DNA from: an uncultured bacterium
GTDB lineage: Bacteria; Cyanobacteriota; Vampirovibrionia; Gastranaerophilales; Gastranaerophilaceae
Length of the DNA: 48,079 nt
Direction: 5' to 3'
Assembly: GCA_902796925.1 (NCBI GenBank)
Contig: CADBQW010000109.1
Coordinates: 1-48,079 of the forward strand
A program made the translations under genes and the position numbers. Shown piece by piece: positions 1 to 7,740 of the stretch. Numbering within the stretch: the first letter of the stretch is position 1; every line of letters starts with the position of its first letter. The notes under the pieces are model-generated. The model was given only the letters and a program-made list of their open reading frames with translations, had not been told where the DNA came from and did not search any database.

Positions 1-161
1 CCGTTAGAGGTTCCGACTTCGATTGCACTTTTTGTATTATTGGCAATAATTAGACCATACAAAAACTCTCCGGTTACACGTGAAATGTTCCAAAAATCTT
101 TTTGAGTCGATTCTAATTCAGCTAACTTATTTTCGGTTTGTTCGTCAAATTTTATAGTCAT
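1..161 (-). CDS. SAM-dependent O-methyltransferase, N-terminal part only
   Basis: The window edge cuts this gene after 53 codons. The start ATG shares one base with the TAA stop of the upstream propeller gene (TAATG), so the two are probably translationally coupled. The visible peptide begins MTIKFDEQTENKLAELES and ends in IEVGTSNG at about residues 47-54. That ending matches the glycine-rich motif I of class I methyltransferases, in the form seen in small O-methyltransferases. The approximately 45 residues before it look like the helical lid that precedes the Rossmann fold in that family. The substrate cannot be read from this fragment. Family placement is moderately sure and rests on one motif. 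Confidence 0.6.
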   Translation of the reverse strand, partial: MTIKFDEQTENKLAELESTQKDFWNISRVTGEFLYGLIIANNTKSAIEVGTSN

Positions 162-1594
162 TAATTCACGCTTTTTACTTTATCCGTAATAACAATTGAC
201 CTTATAGGCATATCTATATTTACTGTTTTAATAATTTTTAATTTATCTAAATCAAATATTGAAAAAATGGCAGATTTTGTGTCTGTTATTAAGGCCAAAT
301 TGGTGTTTTCCAACCTGTAAATCTTTGTTGAAAAACCATCTGTTCCAATAGATATTTGTTCTCCGACATTGTCAGTCATTGTATCTATGGGTTGTAATAC
401 ATTATCGGTCGCCCCTAAAACATAAATTGTATTTTTGTCATATATCATATCTATTGGTTTTTTGCAAATATCAGTTTCACCAATAAAGCCTACTGTTTTG
501 TAATCTATTATAGCTAGTTTATTTTGGGTTCTGCTAATTATGTATATTTTTCCGTTTGCATACATTATTTTAGAAACATTTGGAAATCTTCCAATATCTT
601 TCAATAAATACTGATTATCAAGTTCTATTGCCCAAATTTCTCTGGTGTTTTTGTCAAAATAAAACAATTTTGTACCATCGTCACTTAACGTTAACTTTTC
701 ACATAGGCCGTTAATTTTGAGCTGTTTTGATAAAGTCATATTTTTTAAATTAACAACATAAATACTCGAATCTTCGGCGCTTGAAACATACGCAATATCA
801 TTGATGCGATCAATTACAATTTCATCAGGTTGTGTTTTAAAAAATATTTGTTTGATAATATCACTATCAGCAAGGGATATTATATCCATTGATTTTTTCC
901 CGTACGACGTAACCAGTAAAAACTTGCCGTCGTAACCTACCATTGATATGGGAACATTTTTCTGTTCAAGAGCATATTCCGGGGTTTTTCCGTCTTGATT
1001 AACTACAAGGATGTTTCTTGAAAATCCGCTTGCTATGTAAAAAGTTTTATTCTTTAGGGCAGGTATGTCTGAAAGTGTCTTTAAATTTGTTGGAGATAAT
1101 GTAATTTTCGGCATTTGTACTTTTATACCGTTATCTTGCGCTGTTTTTATTGACAAATCCCCCAATATGCCTTTCATACTTTCAGGGATGACAAGTCCGT
1201 GGGGAACAAGCATATCTTGAGGGAATAACCCTGTTCGTATTTCTTCAGGTGGGTTTGCTATCTTAAATATTGTTTTTACCCCTCCACGGTCGGTTAAGAC
1301 CTTTAATAAAACATAATTATTGTTAAAGATCACTACATTAGGCTTTGATTGGAGAGTCCTGTTTTCAGGGTAGGTTTTAGTAATCTTTAATTCTTCGGGT
1401 TCATATGTTTTTGTTGGTAACAGAGGTAAATATTCCGTTCCGTCAGATAACAATATGACACCATCAAAACGAATATTAACATCCGGAAAACTCTTTTTTA
1501 TATACCCTTGCAAACTTGTCGGTAATTCTGTTGCAAAGCTTTGACTTAGTGACGTAATTAAGATTACAAAAGCTAATAATACGAATTTACGCAT
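161..1594 (-). CDS. secreted YVTN-type beta-propeller protein
   Basis: 477 residues. The N-terminus (MRKFVLLAFVILITSLSQSFA) is a typical signal peptide with a basic start, a hydrophobic core and an AxA-like cleavage site, so the protein is exported. From about residue 180 onward short repeats of the kind IAYVSSAEDSSIYVVNL, KLFYFDKNTREIWAIEL and IYIISRTQNKLAIIDY recur roughly every 40 residues, as in YVTN/surface-layer beta-propellers. No catalytic motif is visible; such propellers usually bind proteins or ligands at the envelope. The gene starts inside the last codons of dnaJ (8-base overlap) and its stop overlaps the next start, so it sits in the dnaJ transcription unit. Function is otherwise unknown. 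Confidence 0.7.
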   Translation of the reverse strand: MRKFVLLAFVILITSLSQSFATELPTSLQGYIKKSFPDVNIRFDGVILLSDGTEYLPLLPTKTYEPEELKITKTYPENRTLQSKPNVVIFNNNYVLLKVLTDRGGVKTIFKIANPPEEIRTGLFPQDMLVPHGLVIPESMKGILGDLSIKTAQDNGIKVQMPKITLSPTNLKTLSDIPALKNKTFYIASGFSRNILVVNQDGKTPEYALEQKNVPISMVGYDGKFLLVTSYGKKSMDIISLADSDIIKQIFFKTQPDEIVIDRINDIAYVSSAEDSSIYVVNLKNMTLSKQLKINGLCEKLTLSDDGTKLFYFDKNTREIWAIELDNQYLLKDIGRFPNVSKIMYANGKIYIISRTQNKLAIIDYKTVGFIGETDICKKPIDMIYDKNTIYVLGATDNVLQPIDTMTDNVGEQISIGTDGFSTKIYRLENTNLALITDTKSAIFSIFDLDKLKIIKTVNIDMPIRSIVITDKVKSVN

Positions 1595-2726
1595 TGTTAA
1601 ATACCCCTTTTACTTTATCCATTATGGTGTTTGAACTTGATTGATGAACCTTGTTCAAATTAATTTCATATAATTTTTTGTAAAGAAGTTTTTCTTCTTC
1701 ACCTAACTGTGTAGGAATTTTGACCGTAACAATAACAATATGGTCGCCGTGCTTGTCAGGTCTTGATACATGAGAAATTCCTTTACCTTTTAATCTCATT
1801 GGTTGTCCGCTTTGAATTCCAGCAGGAATATTTAATGTATGTTCTCCTTCTAAAGTCCTTATAACAACCTCATCCCCCAATGCCGCTTGTGCAGGGGTAA
1901 TTTCCAATTTTGTAAAAACGTTAACACCGTCGCGTTTAAAGTAATCAGACTCTTTAACGTGGATTATAACAAACAGATCTCCCGGGGCGCCTCCGTTTTT
2001 ACCGGAGTCACCTTCGCCGGAAACTCTTATTTTAGAGCCGGTATCTACACCTGCAGGAATTTTAATCTCTATTTTCTTTTCTTTTTCTATCCGACCGTAA
2101 CCCTTACATGTTTTACAAGGATTTGTTATTTTAACTCCAGAGCCTCCACAATCAGGGCAAGTTGAAATCTGTGTAAATGCTCCCAAAGGTGTCCTTGTAA
2201 CCTGACGAACCTGACCTGTGCCACCACAGGTTGGACAAGTTTCAGGCTTTGATCCTTTTTCTGCACCCGAGCCGTTGCAATCCGGACAAACTTCCAAGTG
2301 TTCAAACGTAACCTCTTTTTTTACTCCGAATACTGCTTCTTCAAATGAAATTTCAATATCACATCTAATATGATCACCTTCCTGAGGTGCATTAGGATCC
2401 GGAGCTCCTCCGCCAAAGCCCATACCCATTCCGCCAAAAAATGAATTGAAAATATCGTTTAAATCCCCAAAACCTCCGGCAAAAGGTCCTCCTGTGTCAA
2501 AACCGGCATTTTGCAAGCCATCTTCTCCGTAACGGTCATAAGTTGCACGTTTGTTATCATCCATCAAGGTATCGTATGCTTTTCCCAATTCTTTAAATTT
2601 TTCTTCAGCATCCGGTGCTTTATTAACGTCGGGGTGTAATGTTCTTGCCTTTTTTCTGAAAGCTGACTTTATTTCGTCTTTAGATGCATCTTTCGATACC
2701 CCTAATATCTCATAAAAATCTGTCAT
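1587..2726 (-). CDS. dnaJ: chaperone DnaJ (Hsp40)
   Basis: 379 residues, full length for type I DnaJ. The J domain occupies about residues 1-70 with the HPD motif at 31-33, needed to stimulate DnaK ATPase. A Gly/Phe-rich linker follows (GGPFAGGFGDLNDIFNSFFG). Four zinc-binding repeats CPDCNGSG, CPTCGGTG, CPDCGGSG and CKTCKGYG lie at about 147-213, and then the C-terminal substrate-binding beta domains. It acts in the cytoplasm with DnaK and GrpE. dnaK is in this window but 9 kb away in its own unit, so the usual dnaK-dnaJ linkage is broken. It is first in a unit with the propeller and methyltransferase genes. An extended -10 lies about 50 nt upstream. Confidence 0.97.
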   Translation of the reverse strand: MTDFYEILGVSKDASKDEIKSAFRKKARTLHPDVNKAPDAEEKFKELGKAYDTLMDDNKRATYDRYGEDGLQNAGFDTGGPFAGGFGDLNDIFNSFFGGMGMGFGGGAPDPNAPQEGDHIRCDIEISFEEAVFGVKKEVTFEHLEVCPDCNGSGAEKGSKPETCPTCGGTGQVRQVTRTPLGAFTQISTCPDCGGSGVKITNPCKTCKGYGRIEKEKKIEIKIPAGVDTGSKIRVSGEGDSGKNGGAPGDLFVIIHVKESDYFKRDGVNVFTKLEITPAQAALGDEVVIRTLEGEHTLNIPAGIQSGQPMRLKGKGISHVSRPDKHGDHIVIVTVKIPTQLGEEEKLLYKKLYEINLNKVHQSSSNTIMDKVKGVFNNA

Positions 2727-2774
2727 AATTATATACGTTTCCCTATTCTTATTAAAATAATCTCTGTCTACAGA

Positions 2775-2783
2775 ATTATACCA
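2775..2783 (-). promoter_or_regulatory. extended -10 promoter element of dnaJ
   Basis: On the minus strand the bases read TGG-TATAAT, a perfect -10 hexamer with the TGn extension, about 50 nt before the dnaJ start. No convincing -35 is present at 16-18 bp, which is usual for extended -10 promoters. No CIRCE inverted repeat (TTAGCACTC-N9-GAGTGCTAA) is seen here. Confidence 0.6.
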
Positions 2784-2849
2784 TGAAAAATTTTTGTTGC
2801 ATATTGAGTTTACGGAAAACTTCGTTTCTTTTGCAACCTTTATTTTTAT

Positions 2850-3605
2850 CTACTTATTATTAACTCCGTAACCAAACATAGCAAAGTCATATTTTATAGG
2901 ATCTTGAGGGCAAAGTTGTCTTAAATTTTCTGTCACCTCTATCACTGATTTAAAATCATTAGCTTTGCGGGTTAAAAGACCTAAACTTCTTGATACTCTG
3001 CCTACATGAACATCTAAAGGTATTAATAATTCTGAAGGTTGCATAAAAGTCCAAATACCACAGTCTACAGAACTCTTTCTAACCATCCACCTTAAAAACA
3101 TATTCATCCTTTTCATAGCCCCACCTTTATTTGGATTTGGCAACATAAAATAAAATCCCTGACCTACATTATTTTTTACCCTTGAATAAAAATAATCGGT
3201 TATAACTTGAAATCTTATACCTTGATTTTTTTTATAAGCTGATTTAAAAAGCGATTCCAAGCCACCATCTTTTATGTATAGTTCTCTTAATATGTTAAGC
3301 ATTTCCAAAAAATCATCAGGTTTTATGAATCTATAGTTAAAATCCTTTAACCTTGAAAAATCTCCCGATATCAAGTATTTATATGGCTGATGATTGGTTA
3401 TTGAGGAGAATTCGTTTAGCTTTTTTATAAAGAGTTCACGCTTTCCAAATGCCATTAATGAGGCTATAAAACCGGAAATTTCGATGTCCTCTTTAACCGT
3501 ATATTTATGGATGAACTGTACAGGATCGTCTTTTATAAAATCCGGATTTTCATACTTTTCCGTCAATTTATCTAAAATTTCCTTTACATTGTATGGAACA
3601 GGCAT
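2850..3605 (-). CDS. TIGR02757 (DUF2400) family protein
   Basis: 251 residues, the normal size for this family. Recognisable blocks are SGFIASLMAFGKRELF near residue 45, MNMFLRWMVRKSSVDCGIW near 167, and the C-terminal PLDVHVGRVSRSLGLLTRK followed by CPQDPIKYDFAMFGYGV. The last two blocks are the family's most conserved features. The biochemical role is not established; a relation to the helix-hairpin-helix DNA glycosylase fold has been suggested by similarity. The start ATG overlaps the stop of tadA by one base (TAATG), so it is the last gene of the prs-regulator-kinase-tadA unit. No clear terminator follows it. Confidence 0.85.
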   Translation of the reverse strand: MPVPYNVKEILDKLTEKYENPDFIKDDPVQFIHKYTVKEDIEISGFIASLMAFGKRELFIKKLNEFSSITNHQPYKYLISGDFSRLKDFNYRFIKPDDFLEMLNILRELYIKDGGLESLFKSAYKKNQGIRFQVITDYFYSRVKNNVGQGFYFMLPNPNKGGAMKRMNMFLRWMVRKSSVDCGIWTFMQPSELLIPLDVHVGRVSRSLGLLTRKANDFKSVIEVTENLRQLCPQDPIKYDFAMFGYGVNNK

Positions 3606-4039
3606 TAATTTCTCCTTAATTTATTGAAATATTCTTCCAGAATTTTATCACATAAGTCTTGTTTTATTCCACCATAAACTTTTAAATTGGAATTGGAAAT
3701 TTGTCGCAGGTCTATTTTTGAACCAAGTGCGCCATATAAATGATCATAACTTCCAAAATACACAGATTTAATTCTTGAATTGATAATAGCCCAAGAACAC
3801 ATAGGACAAGGTTCCAGTGTAACATATAATTCGCAACCATCTAGTCTCCAATTATTAAGAACTCTTTCAGCATTCCTTATTGCAAGGATTTCAGCATGTG
3901 AAGTTACATCACTATCTTGTTCTTTTTTATTTGTAGCTTTGGAAATTACAATTCCGTCTTTTACAATTAGCGCCGCAACCGGAATTTCTCTTTCATCATA
4001 TTTGTTTAACAAACTAATAGCTTGTTCCATAAAATCCAT
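3605..4039 (-). CDS. tadA: tRNA-specific adenosine deaminase (TadA-type)
   Basis: 144 residues, close to the usual 150-170. The zinc deaminase signature is complete: HAE at 48-50 supplies the histidine ligand and catalytic glutamate, and PCPMC at 77-81 gives the two cysteines. The DHLYGALGS segment near residue 100 matches the D-x-x-x-GA-x-GS loop seen in TadA. The expected role is deamination of A34 to inosine in tRNA-Arg(ACG). A general cytosine/guanine deaminase of the same superfamily is the main alternative. It lies 20 bp after the histidine kinase gene and overlaps the next gene, with AAGGA upstream of the ATG. Confidence 0.82.
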   Translation of the reverse strand: MDFMEQAISLLNKYDEREIPVAALIVKDGIVISKATNKKEQDSDVTSHAEILAIRNAERVLNNWRLDGCELYVTLEPCPMCSWAIINSRIKSVYFGSYDHLYGALGSKIDLRQISNSNLKVYGGIKQDLCDKILEEYFNKLRRN

Positions 4040-4059
4040 TATTTTCTTATCCTTTTAAC

Positions 4060-5769
4060 TTAAGATTTCTCCGTAGTAAGTTTATTTTCGACTTTAGCCA
4101 TATCTCTTTGCAAAATAACTTCTGCACAGAATCCCCATTCTTTGTTTGAATATAATTTTATTTCACCCTGCATTGCCTCTACAAGTCCTTTAACAATAAA
4201 TAATCCAAGTCCGGTTCCTCTTGTTGTTCTGGTTGTATTATTATCGAGACGTATGAACTTTCCAAAAAGACTCTGAAGTCTTGCCTCAGGAATTTGCGGG
4301 CATTTATTTTTTACTCTTATTTTAGCTGTATTTTCGGTTATGTCCGTATCTATATTTATTGTTGTCCCCTCATCGGCATATTTTGAAGCGTTTTCTAACA
4401 AGTTTGTAAATACCTGTACCAACCTATTTTTGTCTCCTAAAACTCTTGGAAAATTTTCATCAATTTTTATTTCAAATTGAGCATTATTTTTATTCCTTAT
4501 CAGTAATCTAGCATCTTCAACTACTTCGGGTATCCAAACAGATTCCGTAACTGTTCTCAATTTCATTCCTTCTATATCAGGAATAGTTAATAAGTCCTCT
4601 ATAAGGTGTTTAAGTCTTTCCGATTGATCTTTTATTATCCTTAAAGATTTTTGTTTCGTTTCTTCATCAATCTCAATATCCTGTCGCATAAGTCTTGAGG
4701 TATAACCTTGAATGCTTGTTAACGGAGTTCTCAATTCGTGACTCACTGTATCGATAAGATTTGAGCGAAATTCGTTTAATTCTTTCAATTCCTTATTATT
4801 TTTTTGTAATTGAAGGTATGATTTTTGGATTTCACTTGCCATTTTGTTGAATTCACCCGCTACAAACACAATTTCATGAGGGGTAAATGCAGTCGTCAAA
4901 AGTCTTATTTGACGCTCATAATTACCCTTTGTAATCGCAATTATACCTTTAAATAATTGACGCATGTTTATATAAAGATAAAATATATACAATGATACAA
5001 CAGAAAATATAACAGATATGGCTACAAGTATTGATAGAATAATTTTAAATCTATCTTTGTTGATTGTACCTTTTGTAACTTTTTCTGTTGTGTTTACAAT
5101 AACAGTTACATTTGGATCTGTTTTTTTTATGTAAACTAAAGGTTGATTTTTTTTGTCTCCAAAAATCTTAGCTTTATCTTTGATTAAATTTTTAGGCATA
5201 GATGAGATTGTCTCTTTATAATCATTTTCTTTGTAATTATGTTGTGCAAGAAGTTCTCCATATTCTGAGACTACATAAATTTGCCTTTTATCATCTTTCA
5301 GAGATCGGAAAAGATGGGTTTTGAATTCATCTGTGTTAAATGTTGCGACTATATATTTTCCGTCTTCCATCTTTGCATAAGTTGTTACCTTATTGTTCTG
5401 TTTATTCTTATCTTTTATTGATTCAAGAACAGTATCTCCGGATGCAATTTCTAAACTTTCACAACTGTCAAAATCTTTTAAAACATCTTTCAAATATGAT
5501 TTTTTTCTATTTTCATCAGGTAAATATTTTAAGGCAAGTGCTAGTTGTTCAATTCTGTCCGTAACGTTTAAGAAATAAAAATCAATCTCATCTGAAACGG
5601 TATTTGCAATCATAATAGCAGATTCTCTTAATTGTGATCTTACAGCTTGTTGATTGATATTATTAATGATAAAACCACTTATTGTCATCGGAATTAAAAC
5701 TGCGAAAAAAAACACTATCGCAATTTGTTCGACAATTTTTAATCTATGAATTGTGAAATTTATTTTCAT
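4060..5769 (-). CDS. membrane sensor histidine kinase
   Basis: 569 residues. A first membrane helix spans about 12-36, an extracytoplasmic sensor region about 37-240 and a second helix about 241-267. A HAMP linker follows to about 318, then the HisKA domain with the phospho-accepting His344 in VSHELRTPLTSIQGY, then the ATPase domain. The N box (NLLENASKYA) and G2 box (GTGLGLFIVKGL) are present. The G1 box is unusual: VKNKCPQIP stands where families have V-x-D-x-G-x-G-I-P, so the adenine-contacting Asp and both glycines are replaced. The gene begins two bases after the response regulator stop, which identifies its partner. The stimulus cannot be read from the sequence. Confidence 0.92.
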   Translation of the reverse strand: MKINFTIHRLKIVEQIAIVFFFAVLIPMTISGFIINNINQQAVRSQLRESAIMIANTVSDEIDFYFLNVTDRIEQLALALKYLPDENRKKSYLKDVLKDFDSCESLEIASGDTVLESIKDKNKQNNKVTTYAKMEDGKYIVATFNTDEFKTHLFRSLKDDKRQIYVVSEYGELLAQHNYKENDYKETISSMPKNLIKDKAKIFGDKKNQPLVYIKKTDPNVTVIVNTTEKVTKGTINKDRFKIILSILVAISVIFSVVSLYIFYLYINMRQLFKGIIAITKGNYERQIRLLTTAFTPHEIVFVAGEFNKMASEIQKSYLQLQKNNKELKELNEFRSNLIDTVSHELRTPLTSIQGYTSRLMRQDIEIDEETKQKSLRIIKDQSERLKHLIEDLLTIPDIEGMKLRTVTESVWIPEVVEDARLLIRNKNNAQFEIKIDENFPRVLGDKNRLVQVFTNLLENASKYADEGTTINIDTDITENTAKIRVKNKCPQIPEARLQSLFGKFIRLDNNTTRTTRGTGLGLFIVKGLVEAMQGEIKLYSNKEWGFCAEVILQRDMAKVENKLTTEKS

Positions 5770-5771
5770 GT

Positions 5772-6488
5772 TTATTCCTGACTGAATGGGGTAAGTTTAT
5801 ATCCAACATTGGTGACTGTATGAAGATACTTTGGATTTTTTACATCCGCTTCTATTTTATTTCTGAGCCCCCCGACATGAACTCGAAGCATTCTTACATC
5901 TTCACTGCTGTCATAACCCCAAACTTCATCTAAAAGTGTAGCGAGAGTAACCGGATGATTAAAATGTTGCATTAGACTATATAAAATTTCAAATTCTGTA
6001 GGTGTAAGTTTTGTACGTTTGTTTACAATTACACATTCAAGACTTTCCGGAAATAATTCTATATCACCTGCTTTTAAGACTTCATTTGAAAGGGAGTTGG
6101 TTTCTTCCACAACCTGGTTTCTTCTTAACAGAACCCTTATTCTTAAAAGTACTTCCTGAATATCAAAAGGTTTAACCAAGTAATCATCAACACCGGATTC
6201 AAACCCTTCTGTCTTGTCGTCTATTGTACCTTTTGCTGTTAGCATTAGGATAGGAATATTTAATTTGGCCTGTCGAATATTTTTTGCTACATCAAACCCA
6301 TTCATTTTAGGCATCATAACATCAAGTAATACTAAATCGTATGAATTGTTTAGTGCTTTGTTTAAACCCTCTAATCCGTCACGAGCAGTATCTACAAAGT
6401 ATCCGCTATGTGATACATCAAATTCCAATAAATCGCGAATTTCATCGTCGTCATCAACTATTAAGATTCTTTTTTGAATATCTGACAT
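5772..6488 (-). CDS. OmpR-family response regulator
   Basis: 238 residues. The receiver domain (about 1-125) has the acidic pair in ILIVDDDDE, the phospho-acceptor Asp56 in LVLLDVMMP, the Thr in LMLTAKG and the Lys in DYLVKPF, so it looks fully functional. The C-terminal winged helix (about 140-235) carries LTPTEFEILYSLMQH and VRMLRVHVGGLRNKI, typical of OmpR/PhoB DNA-binding domains. It is encoded directly before its histidine kinase and 27 bp after prs, so it is probably co-transcribed from the prs promoter. It resembles cyanobacterial RpaA/RpaB-type regulators in general layout, but orthology was not tested. Confidence 0.93.
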   Translation of the reverse strand: MSDIQKRILIVDDDDEIRDLLEFDVSHSGYFVDTARDGLEGLNKALNNSYDLVLLDVMMPKMNGFDVAKNIRQAKLNIPILMLTAKGTIDDKTEGFESGVDDYLVKPFDIQEVLLRIRVLLRRNQVVEETNSLSNEVLKAGDIELFPESLECVIVNKRTKLTPTEFEILYSLMQHFNHPVTLATLLDEVWGYDSSEDVRMLRVHVGGLRNKIEADVKNPKYLHTVTNVGYKLTPFSQE

Positions 6489-6515
6489 ATCACTCTCCCT
6501 GTTTAAAGGTTATAT

Positions 6516-7529
6516 CTAAACACTCATTTCCTTTTCAAATCCGAAAAGTGAACTTACTGATTCATCATCGTGGATTCTTGCAATAGCTTGACCCAAAAGA
6601 GGTGCAACCGAAAGCTGCTTGATGTTAGACGGCATCTTGGACATATCCAAAGGAATAGTATTTGTGACAATACATTCTTTAATAGGGGCACTTGAAAGTC
6701 TTTCAATTGCCGGTCCGGAAAATACCGGATGCGTTGCACAAACATAAACTTCACGTGCACCGTTTTCTTTTAAGAGTTTAGCAGCACCACAAATTGTACC
6801 TGCAGTATCAATTATATCATCAAACATTACACAAACTTTATCGGTTACATCACCTATAACGTGATTCGCTATAGCTTCATTATGTTTGTCACGGCGTTTA
6901 TCAATAATTGCAAGAGAACAACCAATTTGTTTGGCAAAATATCTGGTTCTTTGGACACCGCCGGTATCAGGACTTACTGCTACAATATCATCGGGATTGA
7001 TGTTCAAACTTTTAATGTAATTTACAAGAATTGAAGTTGCATAAATATGATCAACCAATATGTTGAAGAACCCTTGAATTTGACCGGTATGCAAGTCCAT
7101 TGCAAGAACTCTGTCTGCACCTGCTGTTGTCAAAAGATCTGCAACCAATTTGGCTGTAATAGCTTCTCTGCCTGATGTTTTTCTATCTTGTCTGGCATAT
7201 CCGTAATAAGGTATTACCGCGGTAATAGTTTTTGCGCTGGCACGCTTGAATGCATCAATTATAATCAACAACTCCATCAAGTTTTCATTAACCGGGTTGC
7301 AAAGAGGTTGTATAATGAATACATCATCCCCTCTGACGCTTTCTTTTACCTGAACATAAATTTCACCGTCTGCAAAATTTTTGACTACCATTGGGCCAAC
7401 AGAGGTTCCAAGATAATCTGCGATTTCTTGAGATAATTTTGGATTTGACCTTCCTGAAAACAATTTGATATCATGTGTAGGTGTAATTGAGCGTTCTAAT
7501 TTCGGTAAATCTTCCAGTTCTAAAACCAT
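6516..7529 (-). CDS. prs: ribose-phosphate pyrophosphokinase (PRPP synthase)
   Basis: 337 residues. It makes PRPP from ribose 5-phosphate and ATP for purine, pyrimidine, His, Trp and NAD synthesis. Visible hallmarks are IKLFSGRSNPKLSQEIADYLG at the N-terminus, FADGEIYVQVKESVRG, the PYYGYARQDRK flexible-loop region, and the PRPP-binding motif FDDIIDTAGTI. The protein has about 20 extra residues before the first conserved strand, as in cyanobacterial versions. rpiB, which supplies ribose 5-phosphate, is elsewhere in this window. It is the first gene of a five-gene minus-strand unit with its own promoter and a GAAAGGA ribosome-binding site. Confidence 0.96.
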   Translation of the reverse strand: MVLELEDLPKLERSITPTHDIKLFSGRSNPKLSQEIADYLGTSVGPMVVKNFADGEIYVQVKESVRGDDVFIIQPLCNPVNENLMELLIIIDAFKRASAKTITAVIPYYGYARQDRKTSGREAITAKLVADLLTTAGADRVLAMDLHTGQIQGFFNILVDHIYATSILVNYIKSLNINPDDIVAVSPDTGGVQRTRYFAKQIGCSLAIIDKRRDKHNEAIANHVIGDVTDKVCVMFDDIIDTAGTICGAAKLLKENGAREVYVCATHPVFSGPAIERLSSAPIKECIVTNTIPLDMSKMPSNIKQLSVAPLLGQAIARIHDDESVSSLFGFEKEMSV

Positions 7530-7564
7530 TTAGCAATTCCTTTCTTCATGCATGCAACATAGGT

Positions 7565-7593
7565 ATTATAGTATCGTTAAGATTTCTCCTCAA
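7565..7593 (-). promoter_or_regulatory. promoter of the prs operon
   Basis: Minus strand: TTGAGG (7593-7588), a 17-bp spacer, then TATAAT (7570-7565). The -10 lies 36 nt before the prs start. It probably serves prs, the two-component pair, tadA and the TIGR02757 gene, as no other promoter is evident between them. Confidence 0.65.
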
Positions 7594-7705
7594 CAATTTT
7601 TTAAGTAATATTAATAAAATACAGACAAAATTTTTTTTGCTCTTAAGATCAAATCTTACTTGCACGTTAAACAAAATTAATATTTAGTTCATTTGAACAT
7701 ACTTA

Positions 7706-7714
7706 TGCTAAAAT
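7706..7714 (+). promoter_or_regulatory. extended -10 promoter element of ftsI operon
   Basis: TGC-TAAAAT within TTATGCTAAAAT. The same 12 bases recur just before the gene at 22507. It leaves a 20-nt leader containing GAGAGGG before the ftsI ATG. No good -35 is seen at 17 bp. Confidence 0.55.
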
Positions 7715-7740
7715 TAAATTAGGACTTGAGAGGGTAATTG

